A DNA stretch of 6,356 bases from Kiritimatiellales bacterium (GTDB lineage Bacteria; Verrucomicrobiota; Kiritimatiellia; Kiritimatiellales; Pontiellaceae): positions 1 through 6,356 of the forward strand of contig JAUXGY010000111.1 in the NCBI GenBank assembly GCA_030621805.1, read 5' to 3'. This document shows, one piece after another, positions 1 through 6,356 of this stretch. How positions within the stretch are numbered: position 1 is the first letter of the stretch; each line of letters begins with the position of its first letter. The notes beneath the pieces were generated by a model. That model was not told the DNA's origin. It did no database searches and was given only the letters and a program-made list of their open reading frames with translations. Both the position numbers and the translations under genes were made by a program.

Positions 1-1092
1 AGCTGAATTGAGGCGCTCAACAAGATCTTCTGACGAGGTCTTCCGCTCCACCGTTCCGCCCGCATAATAGACGGGAAGAATAAAAACCGAACCGCCGTTT
101 TTCCCCCAGTGGTCGGTAAATGTGGTTGCAAAACCCTCCAATCCCTGGGCCAGTGGCGTAAAGCCATGCGGTCGCCAAAAGGCGTGCACGGTTCCAAATT
201 TTTCAGAAACGGCGGAGAGGGCGGCAGCAATCTTAGCGGGGTTGTGGGCATAGTCATCGATGACCGTGATGCCTTCAATGTTACCCGCAATCTCAATCCG
301 TCGTTCAATTCCCTTAAACTGCATAATGGCATCACGCACCCGTCCCATATCCATTCCCAGCTCATTGCAAAGACGTGTGGCGCACAGCGCGTTCTCTAGA
401 TTGTGCTTTCCAAGCATTGGAACCACAACATCCTCAGGGTTGGAATCAGACGGCCCCCTAATGGTGGTTCCTGAGGTTTGGGATTCGAACTGATTGAACA
501 TATGGTTTAGTTCGTCGAGTTCATAATGGTCTTTGGAAATATTGGTGATGATGGAATGCGCGGGGTGGAAGTGGAGAAATGATCTGTCCGATTCATCGGC
601 CTCGATGATCCAGAGGTTGGATTGGCCTTTGCGCACATTGCCGAGGATTGGAGGGTTTTTCCAATTCAACACAGCGGCCCCGTTGTAGACCGACGGATCT
701 TTTCCGAGGGATTCAAAGATCCATCCAAGCAATCCGGCGGTGGTGGTCTTTCCGGCGGTACCGGCAACGGCGATCAGCTCTTCATCGCCGATTAATTCCT
801 TGAGAAATTCAGCCCGATGGAGCAGGGGAATACCTTGTTTTTTGGCTTTGAGCAGATCGGGGTTGTCGGATTCAATGGCGGTGCTGTAGACCACGTGCGA
901 AGTTTCATGAGTGATGCCGGAGCCATCCTGCGGAACGATACGGATGTCAAGATGCTCCAAGGCATGGAACAGTTCAGAGTTGGGCGTATAGGCACGGTCG
1001 GAACCAGAGACGGTATCGTTAGAAAGGGCGGCAAGCTGGGCGAGGCCGTTCATGCCGACCCCGCCAATGCCGATAAAGTGGATGGTGCGCAT
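1..1092 (-). CDS. MurC-like Mur ligase (UDP-N-acetylmuramate--L-alanine ligase family), 3' end beyond window
   Basis: The frame is open from ATG at 1092 to the left edge, giving 364 residues with no stop. Seen: an N-terminal Rossmann motif GIGGVGM (8-14), P-loop GTAGKTTT (111-118), EADESD (164-169), TNISKDH (183-189), GKHNLENA (228-235), GIERR (261-265), DDYAHNP (279-285) and RPHGFTPL (307-314), in the order of Mur ligases. The family joins an amino acid or peptide to a UDP-MurNAc precursor with ATP in the cytoplasm; MurC adds L-Ala. The N-terminal and C-terminal motifs are closest to MurC, but several signatures deviate: MurC normally has GTHGKTTT, DDYGHHP and QPHRYTR. The stretch between the DH motif and GKHN is only about 40 residues, against roughly 100 in E. 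coli MurC. About 50-60 C-terminal residues are probably missing beyond the edge. The start lies 6 nt after the secretin stop with no clear Shine-Dalgarno, so translational coupling is likely. It could be the organism's MurC, a paralogue, or an Mpl-like recycling ligase; family membership is sure, substrate is not. Confidence 0.85.
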   Translation of the reverse strand, partial: MRTIHFIGIGGVGMNGLAQLAALSNDTVSGSDRAYTPNSELFHALEHLDIRIVPQDGSGITHETSHVVYSTAIESDNPDLLKAKKQGIPLLHRAEFLKELIGDEELIAVAGTAGKTTTAGLLGWIFESLGKDPSVYNGAAVLNWKNPPILGNVRKGQSNLWIIEADESDRSFLHFHPAHSIITNISKDHYELDELNHMFNQFESQTSGTTIRGPSDSNPEDVVVPMLGKHNLENALCATRLCNELGMDMGRVRDAIMQFKGIERRIEIAGNIEGITVIDDYAHNPAKIAAALSAVSEKFGTVHAFWRPHGFTPLAQGLEGFATTFTDHWGKNGGSVFILPVYYAGGTVERKTSSEDLVERLNSA

Positions 1093-1098
1093 GGGGGG

Positions 1099-3411
1099 CT
1101 ATTCAGTTCCCGCTTCTTCCATTAATTCCAGAATATCGCTCGTCTCTGATGAAGTATTGGGTTGTAGATCTTCTGTATCAACAGCGTCAGCGGCATCCGC
1201 ATCGGCATCTGGTTTTGGGCGGAATCGAAGAGGGCTATCCGACCAACCCTTCTTCGGCCAATCCTCTGGCTGCATGTCGCTCGCATCGTAGCGTCGTTCG
1301 GTTTCTGCAACCGCCTCCTTTCCGTTCGTCAGTACATAAGGCGTCATGAGGACGATCAGTTCGGTTTGCCTCTCTTTCTTATTGACGCTACTGAAGAGAT
1401 AGCGGCCGATTAGGGGTATGTCGCCTAGGATCGGAATCTTGCTCACAGAATCGCGCATTTCGGTATTAATAAGGCCTCCCAAGGCGATGGTGCCACGATC
1501 CGGAACGGCGATCGTAGCCTCGAACTCACGTTGAAAAATAACTGGAACAAGATTTCCGTCAATCGTGATTTCATCGCCGACTTGGTCGGCTTTCTGGAGA
1601 ATTTCCATGATCACGACCCGCTGTGGATTGACTCGAGGTGTAACGGTGAGCTGAATGCCGATATCCTTGTATTCATAGTTTGAACTTTGAGTTCCGGAAC
1701 TGTTTGCAAAGGACGAGGTTGAGGTCACTACCGGACGTTGCTCCCCGATGCTTAATCGGGCTTCGGTGTTGTCGGTCGTCATGATAACCGGGGTGGAGAG
1801 CAGGCGGACATTGCTGTCGCTGGCGGAGAGTTTGACCGCTAGCTGAGAGTCGATCCCGGCTAAATTTTGGTAGTAGGTTAGTGCACCTGATGCCACGTTC
1901 CCAACCACATTGGTGACGAGGCCAGCCCCATCCCATGATCCGACTTTGTCCAGCCCCTGACTTTTATACAGCCATTGGATGCCATGTTCGAGTTCATCCC
2001 CTAAGGTGACCTCAAAAATTGCAGCTTCGATCATGACCTGCTCCAGCATGATATCGAGGCTGGAAATCACATTCTTAATGACGGCGATATCGGATTTTTC
2101 TCCCATCAGAAGAATGGAGTTAGAACGTTGATCGGCAAGTATCTTTGTATTTTCAGAAAGTTTCGAGAGGCTTTGAAGTGCGCCTGTTGTTGCATTGGGT
2201 CTAACTTGCCTTGATGAGCTGGAGGGTCGCTGCGAAGTACTTCGTGAGTTGCTGCTCCGTGAGCTGCTTCCACTCGATGTGCTTTTTGAGCCTTGGGCGG
2301 CGCCGACAAGTTCGTTCAGGGTGCCGGAAAGCTCTTCAGCATCGGCATATTCGAGATTGATGACCTCGAAGGAAATGGCGGGTTCGACTTCAACGTCGAA
2401 CACTTCGATTATTTTGTCGAAGAACGCGAAATTTTCCTCCTGTGAGAAAATCAGGATAACGTTGGTGCGTTCGTCGGCCATGACTTTGACGCTGCCTTGG
2501 ATAATAACGGACGAGGCCGCACCGGTTTGAGAGATCGAAGCTTGGGTGGGAGAGCCGGGACGGGTGGTGCGCGCCCGAATTACACCCGGTGGGGTGCGGA
2601 CGTTTGGTGAGGAGGATCTTGAGGGTGATGCGCCGCTTGCCTTTTTTTGGTCAGCCTGTGCCATGGCAACAATTTCGTTCAGTTTGGCAGCAATCTCGGT
2701 GGCATCTGCATATTTGATGTGGTAGATGCGCGGTTCAATACGTGCAGTCGCCTTGTCGAGGAATTCGATCATTTCCCGGATACGTATAATATTGGCTTCG
2801 GTGTCGGTAATCATGAGGCTGTTGCTGCTTTGCAGAGCCAGAATTTTCCCATAGGCATGCATCAGTTGCCGCACGGCATTTTCAACCTCTTGGATTTCCG
2901 CATACTCGAGTGGGATGATTTGTGTGACCAGCCGATCGGTTCCGGCATATTCATGGATCGGATCAAGGTTGACATCACCGCCATGGCCGACAAGATCAGG
3001 GGCATTGGCTAGAACGACTTTTATGAATTTTTCGCCCATGGGTACAAGGGCAATGTTGTTCATTCCAAGGATGGCTTCGATGACCTCGATGGATTCCTGC
3101 GTGGTGAGCCTGTCGGCCTTAATGGTGATGGTGGCTTTGACGGTATCGTTTTTCAGGTAGAATTGTCCGGTCCACGAGCAGTATTGGGACATAACGAGGT
3201 CGAGGTCGGCTTGTTCAAACTTAAAGGACTGGAGCTTTTCCTCCTTTACGGGCGCGGGTGCCGCCAAACGGGGTGCGGCGGGGGCGGTTGGAACTGCAGG
3301 GGCTACAACCGGCGGGGGTTGGTTGGTCGGGGACTGGGCGGCTACTTGGAGCAACAGAACCGATGAAAGGAGAGTCGCGTAAGTCGGCAGTGGCATATGT
3401 CTGTATTTCAT
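1099..3411 (-). CDS. gspD: Secretin of the type II secretion system (GspD family)
   Basis: A 770-residue outer-membrane channel subunit; secretins form multimeric gated pores for type II secretion, type IV pili and related machines. Seen: signal peptide 1-25 (Lys/Arg/His n-region, hydrophobic 11-24, likely cut after Val-Ala-Ala), Pro/Ala-rich linker 28-55, N0 domain about 60-136, then three similar N1-N3 modules starting near 160, 226 and 346, and the secretin barrel domain about 455-696. Barrel hallmarks are RLLSTPVIMTTDN (536-548), VPVIFQREFEATIAV (622-636), ALGGLI (643-648) and IPILGDIPLIGRYLFSS (659-675). The only cysteine (Cys78) is not in a lipobox, so it is not a lipoprotein. N2 and N3 each carry a Ser/Arg-rich insert, and a 74-residue charged tail follows the barrel. 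The start at 3411 is chosen because it begins the signal peptide; ATG at 3396 is an alternative. The Shine-Dalgarno is weak (GGGG, 12 nt upstream). The frame stays open upstream into the hydrogenase gene, but that part crosses a terminator and is not coding. No pilotin or other Gsp genes are in view, so a role in type II secretion rather than pili rests on similarity alone. Confidence 0.92.
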   Translation of the reverse strand: MKYRHMPLPTYATLLSSVLLLQVAAQSPTNQPPPVVAPAVPTAPAAPRLAAPAPVKEEKLQSFKFEQADLDLVMSQYCSWTGQFYLKNDTVKATITIKADRLTTQESIEVIEAILGMNNIALVPMGEKFIKVVLANAPDLVGHGGDVNLDPIHEYAGTDRLVTQIIPLEYAEIQEVENAVRQLMHAYGKILALQSSNSLMITDTEANIIRIREMIEFLDKATARIEPRIYHIKYADATEIAAKLNEIVAMAQADQKKASGASPSRSSSPNVRTPPGVIRARTTRPGSPTQASISQTGAASSVIIQGSVKVMADERTNVILIFSQEENFAFFDKIIEVFDVEVEPAISFEVINLEYADAEELSGTLNELVGAAQGSKSTSSGSSSRSSNSRSTSQRPSSSSRQVRPNATTGALQSLSKLSENTKILADQRSNSILLMGEKSDIAVIKNVISSLDIMLEQVMIEAAIFEVTLGDELEHGIQWLYKSQGLDKVGSWDGAGLVTNVVGNVASGALTYYQNLAGIDSQLAVKLSASDSNVRLLSTPVIMTTDNTEARLSIGEQRPVVTSTSSFANSSGTQSSNYEYKDIGIQLTVTPRVNPQRVVIMEILQKADQVGDEITIDGNLVPVIFQREFEATIAVPDRGTIALGGLINTEMRDSVSKIPILGDIPLIGRYLFSSVNKKERQTELIVLMTPYVLTNGKEAVAETERRYDASDMQPEDWPKKGWSDSPLRFRPKPDADADAADAVDTEDLQPNTSSETSDILELMEEAGTE
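2167..2295 (-). other. Ser-rich insert in secretin N3 module
   Basis: Residues about 373-415 consist largely of Ser with Arg, Gln and Thr. They sit between LNELVGAAQGSK and KILADQRSNSILL, the same position as the insert in N2. Gly/Ser-rich loops at this place are common in N3 of GspD proteins; a matching one in N2 is less usual. Confidence 0.7.
2512..2646 (-). other. Ser/Arg/Pro-rich insert in secretin N2 module
   Basis: Residues about 256-300 of the secretin are a low-complexity stretch rich in Ser, Arg, Pro and Thr. It interrupts the N2 module between its first helix (LNEIVAMAQADQKK) and the strand KVMADERTNVILI. It is predicted to be a disordered loop facing the periplasmic vestibule. Confidence 0.7.
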
Positions 3412-3441
3412 AGCAGTGAATAACCCCGTGGTTGTCGATTT

Positions 3442-3470
3442 ATTGCAGTGCAGTCTAGTTTTCTTCACAA
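3442..3470 (-). promoter_or_regulatory. Candidate sigma70-type promoter for the secretin-Mur unit
   Basis: Between the hydrogenase terminator and the secretin start, the minus strand reads TTGTGA, 17 nt spacer, TGCAAT. Each hexamer matches the consensus at four of six positions and the spacing is ideal. Transcription would start about 25 nt before the secretin ATG. A second, weaker pair (TTGCTT with TAGACT, 16 nt apart) lies slightly upstream. A promoter is expected here because the preceding operon is terminated, but the exact site is a guess. Confidence 0.35.
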
Positions 3471-3504
3471 AGAAAGCAAGGCGGGAAGATATGAAGATCA
3501 GCAT

Positions 3505-3538
3505 AAAAAAAACCGTCCCGAAGTCCGGAACGGTTTTT
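3505..3538 (-). terminator. Rho-independent terminator of the hydrogenase operon
   Basis: On the minus strand an 8-bp stem CCGTTCCG / CGGGACGG (one T-G wobble) closes a 5-nt loop GACTT and is followed directly by eight T residues. Five A residues precede the stem and can extend the pairing. It begins about 15 nt after the hydrogenase stop codon, so it ends that transcription unit and separates it from the secretin gene. The plus strand also has a T tract after the stem, but no plus-strand gene converges on it. Confidence 0.92.
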
Positions 3539-3553
3539 CCTGCGGCAGAACCG

Positions 3554-5302
3554 CTACCTCTGGTAGAGCGGGCGCTGCTGGTATGTGGTGTGCAGTAGCT
3601 CGTGTGCCTTATGGCTGAGAGGTTCGCCGAGAAACTCCTCGTAGACCCGGGTGATTTCCGGGTTGTGGTGCGAACAGCGCAACTTGCTCTTTTCATCATC
3701 CGTGTAGATGCCGCGTGTACGGAGTGCACGGATTTCGTCGGTCGCGCCGTGGGGCTGTCCACCGCCGCCGATGCAACCGCCGCGGCACGCCATGACTTCG
3801 ATGAAGTGGTAGGGGAGTTCTTCGCCCTTGTCGCGTGCTTCGCGAACTTGGTCGATGACCGCCTGGCAGTTGCCCATCTGGTGGGCAACTGCGATACGAA
3901 CCTTGGTTCCCTTAATATCGATCTCGGCCGACTTGACCCCTTCCATTCCCCGGACCGCTTCGAACTCAACTTGTTCGAGATCTTCCTTGGTGATGAGGTA
4001 GTAGGCCGAACGTAGCGCCGCCTCCATCACGCCACCGGTCACCCCGAAGATCGTTCCGGCGCCGGTGTATTCGCCGAGGATGCTGTCGACTTCGGAGTCG
4101 GGCAGGTTGATGAAGTCGATCCCGGCCTGTTTGATCATACGGGCCAGTTCTCGGGTGGTGATGGAATAGTCGATGTCCTGATGACCCGAGGCGTACATCT
4201 CCTCGGAACGGGTGATCTCGTATTTCTTCGAGGTGCAGGGCATGACCGAAACCATGGTCATGTTTGCGGGATCGATGCCGGCCTTTTCCGCATAGTAGGT
4301 TTTCGACATGGAACCAAGCATGGATTGCGGCGACTTGGCTGTAGAGAAGTTTTCTGTGAAGTCCGGCGCAAACTTTTCCATGTAGTCCGTCCAGGACGGG
4401 CAGCAACTGGTGATCAGCGGCAAGGTGCCCCCCTCGGTAAAGCGCTTTACGAACTCGGAGCCTTCTTCAAGGATGGTGAGGTCGGCGGCCCAGTTGGTGT
4501 CGAATACCGCATCGAAGCCGAGGCGCCGGAGTGCGGTATATATTTTTCCGGTAACGATGGCTCCCGGTTCCATGCCGAAGGATTCGCCGAGGGCCACGCG
4601 GACCGCCGGAGCGATTTGCACGACGACGTGCTTGTCGTCTTTTTTAATTTCATTCCAGACGGCCTTGGTATCGTCCTTTTCGTAGATGGCTCCAACCGGG
4701 CAGTGTGCTGAACATTGACCGCATTTGATGCAGGGGCTCTCTTCGAGGGTGACATCCGCTGCCGGGGCGAGGCGTGTGCCATCACCGCGACCAATAAATT
4801 CCAGTGCGTGTACGCCTTGCATGTCTTGGCAGACCAAGACGCAACGTCCGCACTTTACACATTTTTCCGGATTTAGCACGATCGACGGGGTCGAGGTGTC
4901 GGGTTCGATTCGTTCAACCCGCTCTTCGAACGGAATTTCGCGGATGCCAAAGTCGGCGGAGAGATCCTGCAGTTCGCAGTTTCCGCTTCGGCCGCATTTC
5001 AGGCAATCGTTCGGGTGGGTGGAAAGGATGAGTTCCAGTACCGTGCGGCGCACTTCCACCACTTCCGGGTCGTGGGTGAGCACCTTCATGCCGGGGCCGA
5101 TGGCCGTGGCGCAGGCCCGTAGCATTTTCGGTGAGCCTTCCACCTTCACGACGCAGATGCCGTAAGCGGCCCAGGCATCGAGGTCGTTGTGGTAGCAGAG
5201 TTTCGGAATTGTTACGCCGACCTGTTTGGCCGCGTCCAGAATGGTGGTTCCTTGTTCAACCTCTACAGGGATTCCATTGATTTCACATTCAATCATAGAC
5301 AT
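3554..5302 (-). CDS. hydA: [FeFe] hydrogenase catalytic subunit, NAD(P)H-linked HndD/HydA type
   Basis: 582 residues, close to the 585 of Desulfovibrio HndD. It makes or oxidises H2 at the H-cluster and, with the flavoprotein subunit encoded upstream, exchanges electrons with NAD(P)H and probably ferredoxin in the cytoplasm. Domains in order: N-terminal [2Fe-2S] domain (3-75; Cys36, Cys50, Cys64, with Tyr47 where the fourth cysteine is expected); His-ligated [4Fe-4S] site (His96, Cys100, Cys103, Cys109); two ferredoxin clusters (Cys148/151/154/158 and Cys191/194/197/201); H-cluster domain with TSCCPSW (298-304), MPCTSKK (354-360) and MACRGGCIGGGGQP (504-517), giving ligands Cys301, Cys356, Cys506 and Cys510; and a C-terminal small-subunit-like domain (about 525-577). 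The proton-path residues known from Clostridium CpI align with Glu280, Glu283, Cys300 and Ser320. The ATG at 5302 is chosen because GGAG lies 8 nt upstream; an in-frame TTG at 5338 would overlap the preceding gene. The gene starts 13 nt after the upstream stop and is followed by a terminator, so it is last in the operon. Maturation genes (hydE, F, G) are not in the window. Confidence 0.96.
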   Translation of the reverse strand: MSMIECEINGIPVEVEQGTTILDAAKQVGVTIPKLCYHNDLDAWAAYGICVVKVEGSPKMLRACATAIGPGMKVLTHDPEVVEVRRTVLELILSTHPNDCLKCGRSGNCELQDLSADFGIREIPFEERVERIEPDTSTPSIVLNPEKCVKCGRCVLVCQDMQGVHALEFIGRGDGTRLAPAADVTLEESPCIKCGQCSAHCPVGAIYEKDDTKAVWNEIKKDDKHVVVQIAPAVRVALGESFGMEPGAIVTGKIYTALRRLGFDAVFDTNWAADLTILEEGSEFVKRFTEGGTLPLITSCCPSWTDYMEKFAPDFTENFSTAKSPQSMLGSMSKTYYAEKAGIDPANMTMVSVMPCTSKKYEITRSEEMYASGHQDIDYSITTRELARMIKQAGIDFINLPDSEVDSILGEYTGAGTIFGVTGGVMEAALRSAYYLITKEDLEQVEFEAVRGMEGVKSAEIDIKGTKVRIAVAHQMGNCQAVIDQVREARDKGEELPYHFIEVMACRGGCIGGGGQPHGATDEIRALRTRGIYTDDEKSKLRCSHHNPEITRVYEEFLGEPLSHKAHELLHTTYQQRPLYQR

Positions 5303-5310
5303 TTTATTTT

Positions 5311-5314
5311 CTCC
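5311..5314 (-). promoter_or_regulatory. Ribosome binding site of the hydrogenase gene
   Basis: GGAG on the minus strand lies 8 nt before ATG at 5302, in the 13-nt gap after the upstream stop codon. It decides the start at 5302 over the in-frame TTG at 5338 and the ATG at 5296, which would be 14 nt away. Confidence 0.8.
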
Positions 5315-5315
5315 A

Positions 5316-6356
5316 TTATCCCTTGAGGATTGCGTCAAATTTACATTTATCGAAGCACTGTCCGCACTTGATGCATTGGTTTTGGTCGATCAGGTGAACG
5401 CCTTTGACCTCGCCACTGATGCAGTTCGTCGGGCAAACGCGTGCGCAGGCCGTGCAACCGATGCACTTTTCTTCGATAACGGTGTACGAGAGTAGATCCT
5501 TGCACTTGCCTGCCGGACACTTCTTATCGTTGATGTGCGCCAGATATTCGTCTTCGAAATAGTTCAAGGTCGACATGATCGGGTTGGGTGCCGTTTGGCC
5601 GAGGCCGCACAGCGAGGCCTTGCGCATGGCCTGCGCAAGTACCTTCAGCTGATCAAGGTCTTCCAGCGTACCTTGTCCTTTGGAGATCCGATCAAGAATG
5701 TTGTAGTTCGTGCGTCCGCCGATCCGGCAGGGGGCACACTTGCCGCAGGATTCATCCACCGTAAAATCAAGGTAGAACTTGGTCACATCAATCATGCAAT
5801 CGTCTTCATCCATCACGATCATGCCGCCGGACCCCATCATCGAGCCGATGCTCTGGAGGCTTTCGTAGTCGATCGGGATATCGAGGAACTCCTCGGTGAT
5901 CACGCCGCCGGAAGGTCCGCCGGTCTGAGCCGCCTTAAATTTTTTCCCGTTTGCGATTCCTCCACCGATATCGTAAATGATTTCGCGCAGCGTGGTGCCC
6001 ATCGGTACTTCAATCAGGCCGGAGTTATTGATCTTGCCGGTCAGCGCAAACACCTTGGTGCCCTTGGTGGTTTTGGTGCCGATGCTGCTGAACCAAGCGC
6101 TTCCCTTCAGCAGAATCATCGGAATGTTCGCCCAGGTTTCAACGTTGTTGATTACGGTCGGCTTGCCCCAGAGTCCTTTAACGGCCGGGAAGGGAGGGCG
6201 AGGAATCGGCATGCCGCGCTTGCCCTCGATGGAGGCGATCAGGGCGGTTTCTTCGCCGCAGACAAAGGCACCGGCACCGAGGCGTAGCTCGATGTCGAAG
6301 CTAAACGGGGTTCCGAGAATATTTTCACCGAGCAGGCCATACTCGTGAGCTTGCTC
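5316..6356 (-). CDS. hydB: NuoF-like flavoprotein subunit of [FeFe] hydrogenase (HydB/HndC type), 5' end beyond window
   Basis: The frame is open to the right edge, so 346 C-terminal residues are present and roughly 250 are missing. The subunit binds FMN and NAD(H) and passes electrons between NAD(P)H and the hydrogenase subunit. Seen, numbered from the window edge: FMN-site motif GAGAFVCGEETAL (27-39), EGKRG and PRPPFPA (44-58), VINNVETW (68-75), an SLBB-type region (about 100-180), the NuoF [4Fe-4S] site Cys204/207/210 with Cys250, and a C-terminal ferredoxin domain with two more [4Fe-4S] sites (Cys298/301/304 and Cys308; Cys328/331/334 and Cys338). The added ferredoxin domain marks the hydrogenase-type HydB/HndC rather than the NuoF of respiratory complex I, which lacks it. 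The motif CPAGKC (280-285) before the ferredoxin domain is also typical of this group. The hydrogenase gene follows 13 nt after the TAA stop, which supports one operon. NuoE-like and small [2Fe-2S] subunits are expected to the right. Confidence 0.95.
   Translation of the reverse strand, partial: EQAHEYGLLGENILGTPFSFDIELRLGAGAFVCGEETALIASIEGKRGMPIPRPPFPAVKGLWGKPTVINNVETWANIPMILLKGSAWFSSIGTKTTKGTKVFALTGKINNSGLIEVPMGTTLREIIYDIGGGIANGKKFKAAQTGGPSGGVITEEFLDIPIDYESLQSIGSMMGSGGMIVMDEDDCMIDVTKFYLDFTVDESCGKCAPCRIGGRTNYNILDRISKGQGTLEDLDQLKVLAQAMRKASLCGLGQTAPNPIMSTLNYFEDEYLAHINDKKCPAGKCKDLLSYTVIEEKCIGCTACARVCPTNCISGEVKGVHLIDQNQCIKCGQCFDKCKFDAILKG

Noticed and set aside
792..1034. An 80-codon minus-strand open frame within the Mur ligase region.
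   Set aside because: It is out of frame with the Mur ligase motifs, which are continuous across the same bases.
3412..3969. Upstream extension of the secretin frame by 186 codons, giving a 956-residue protein.
   Set aside because: It overlaps the hydrogenase gene in another frame, crosses a strong terminator, and its product is low-complexity Arg/Ser/Thr-rich. The signal peptide begins at 3411.
4181..4711. A 176-codon plus-strand open frame across the hydrogenase gene.
   Set aside because: It is antisense to conserved H-cluster and ferredoxin motifs, with no family signature of its own.
5303..5338. TTG start for the hydrogenase 12 codons upstream of the chosen ATG.
   Set aside because: It would overlap the end of the preceding gene, and a good GGAG site is placed correctly for the ATG at 5302. 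Homologous proteins begin close to the ferredoxin domain.
5535..6287. A 250-codon open frame on the plus strand.
   Set aside because: It is antisense to the well-supported HydB subunit and its translation shows no recognisable domain. It follows from codon bias of the real gene.

Overview
The window reads almost entirely from the minus strand and carries four protein genes. From right to left, in the direction of transcription, they are: the 3' part of a NuoF/HydB-type flavoprotein subunit (6356-5316), a complete [FeFe] hydrogenase catalytic subunit (5302-3554), a complete secretin of the type II secretion (GspD) family (3411-1099), and a MurC-like Mur ligase that runs off the left edge (1092-1).

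Region 1 (3505-6356) is the end of an electron-bifurcating or NAD(P)-linked [FeFe] hydrogenase operon. The flavin/NADH subunit is followed after 13 nt by the H-cluster subunit. This matches the order hndC-hndD of HndABCD-type complexes, so NuoE-like and small [2Fe-2S] subunits probably lie just outside the right edge. A strong rho-independent terminator right after the hydrogenase stop closes the operon. The hydrogenase keeps every ligand of the H-cluster and of four accessory [4Fe-4S] clusters. However, one of the four expected cysteines of its N-terminal [2Fe-2S] domain is read as Tyr47.

Region 2 (1-3504) is a separate transcription unit with its own presumed promoter in the roughly 90 bp after the terminator. 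A 770-aa exported secretin is followed, only 6 nt after its stop codon, by a divergent MurC-like ligase with a shortened central domain and altered signature motifs. No other secretion genes (GspE, F, G) are visible.

The hydrogenase implies an anaerobic, fermentative, H2-producing or H2-cycling bacterium. The secretin implies a two-membrane (Gram-negative) envelope. Moderate GC content, an NADH-linked group A [FeFe] hydrogenase and a secretin with Ser-rich inserts would suit an anaerobic member of the PVC group such as Kiritimatiellota or Lentisphaerota. That is an impression from gene content, not proven by any marker in the window. No mobile element, tRNA, rRNA or CRISPR array was seen, and there is no gene-free stretch above 300 bases.
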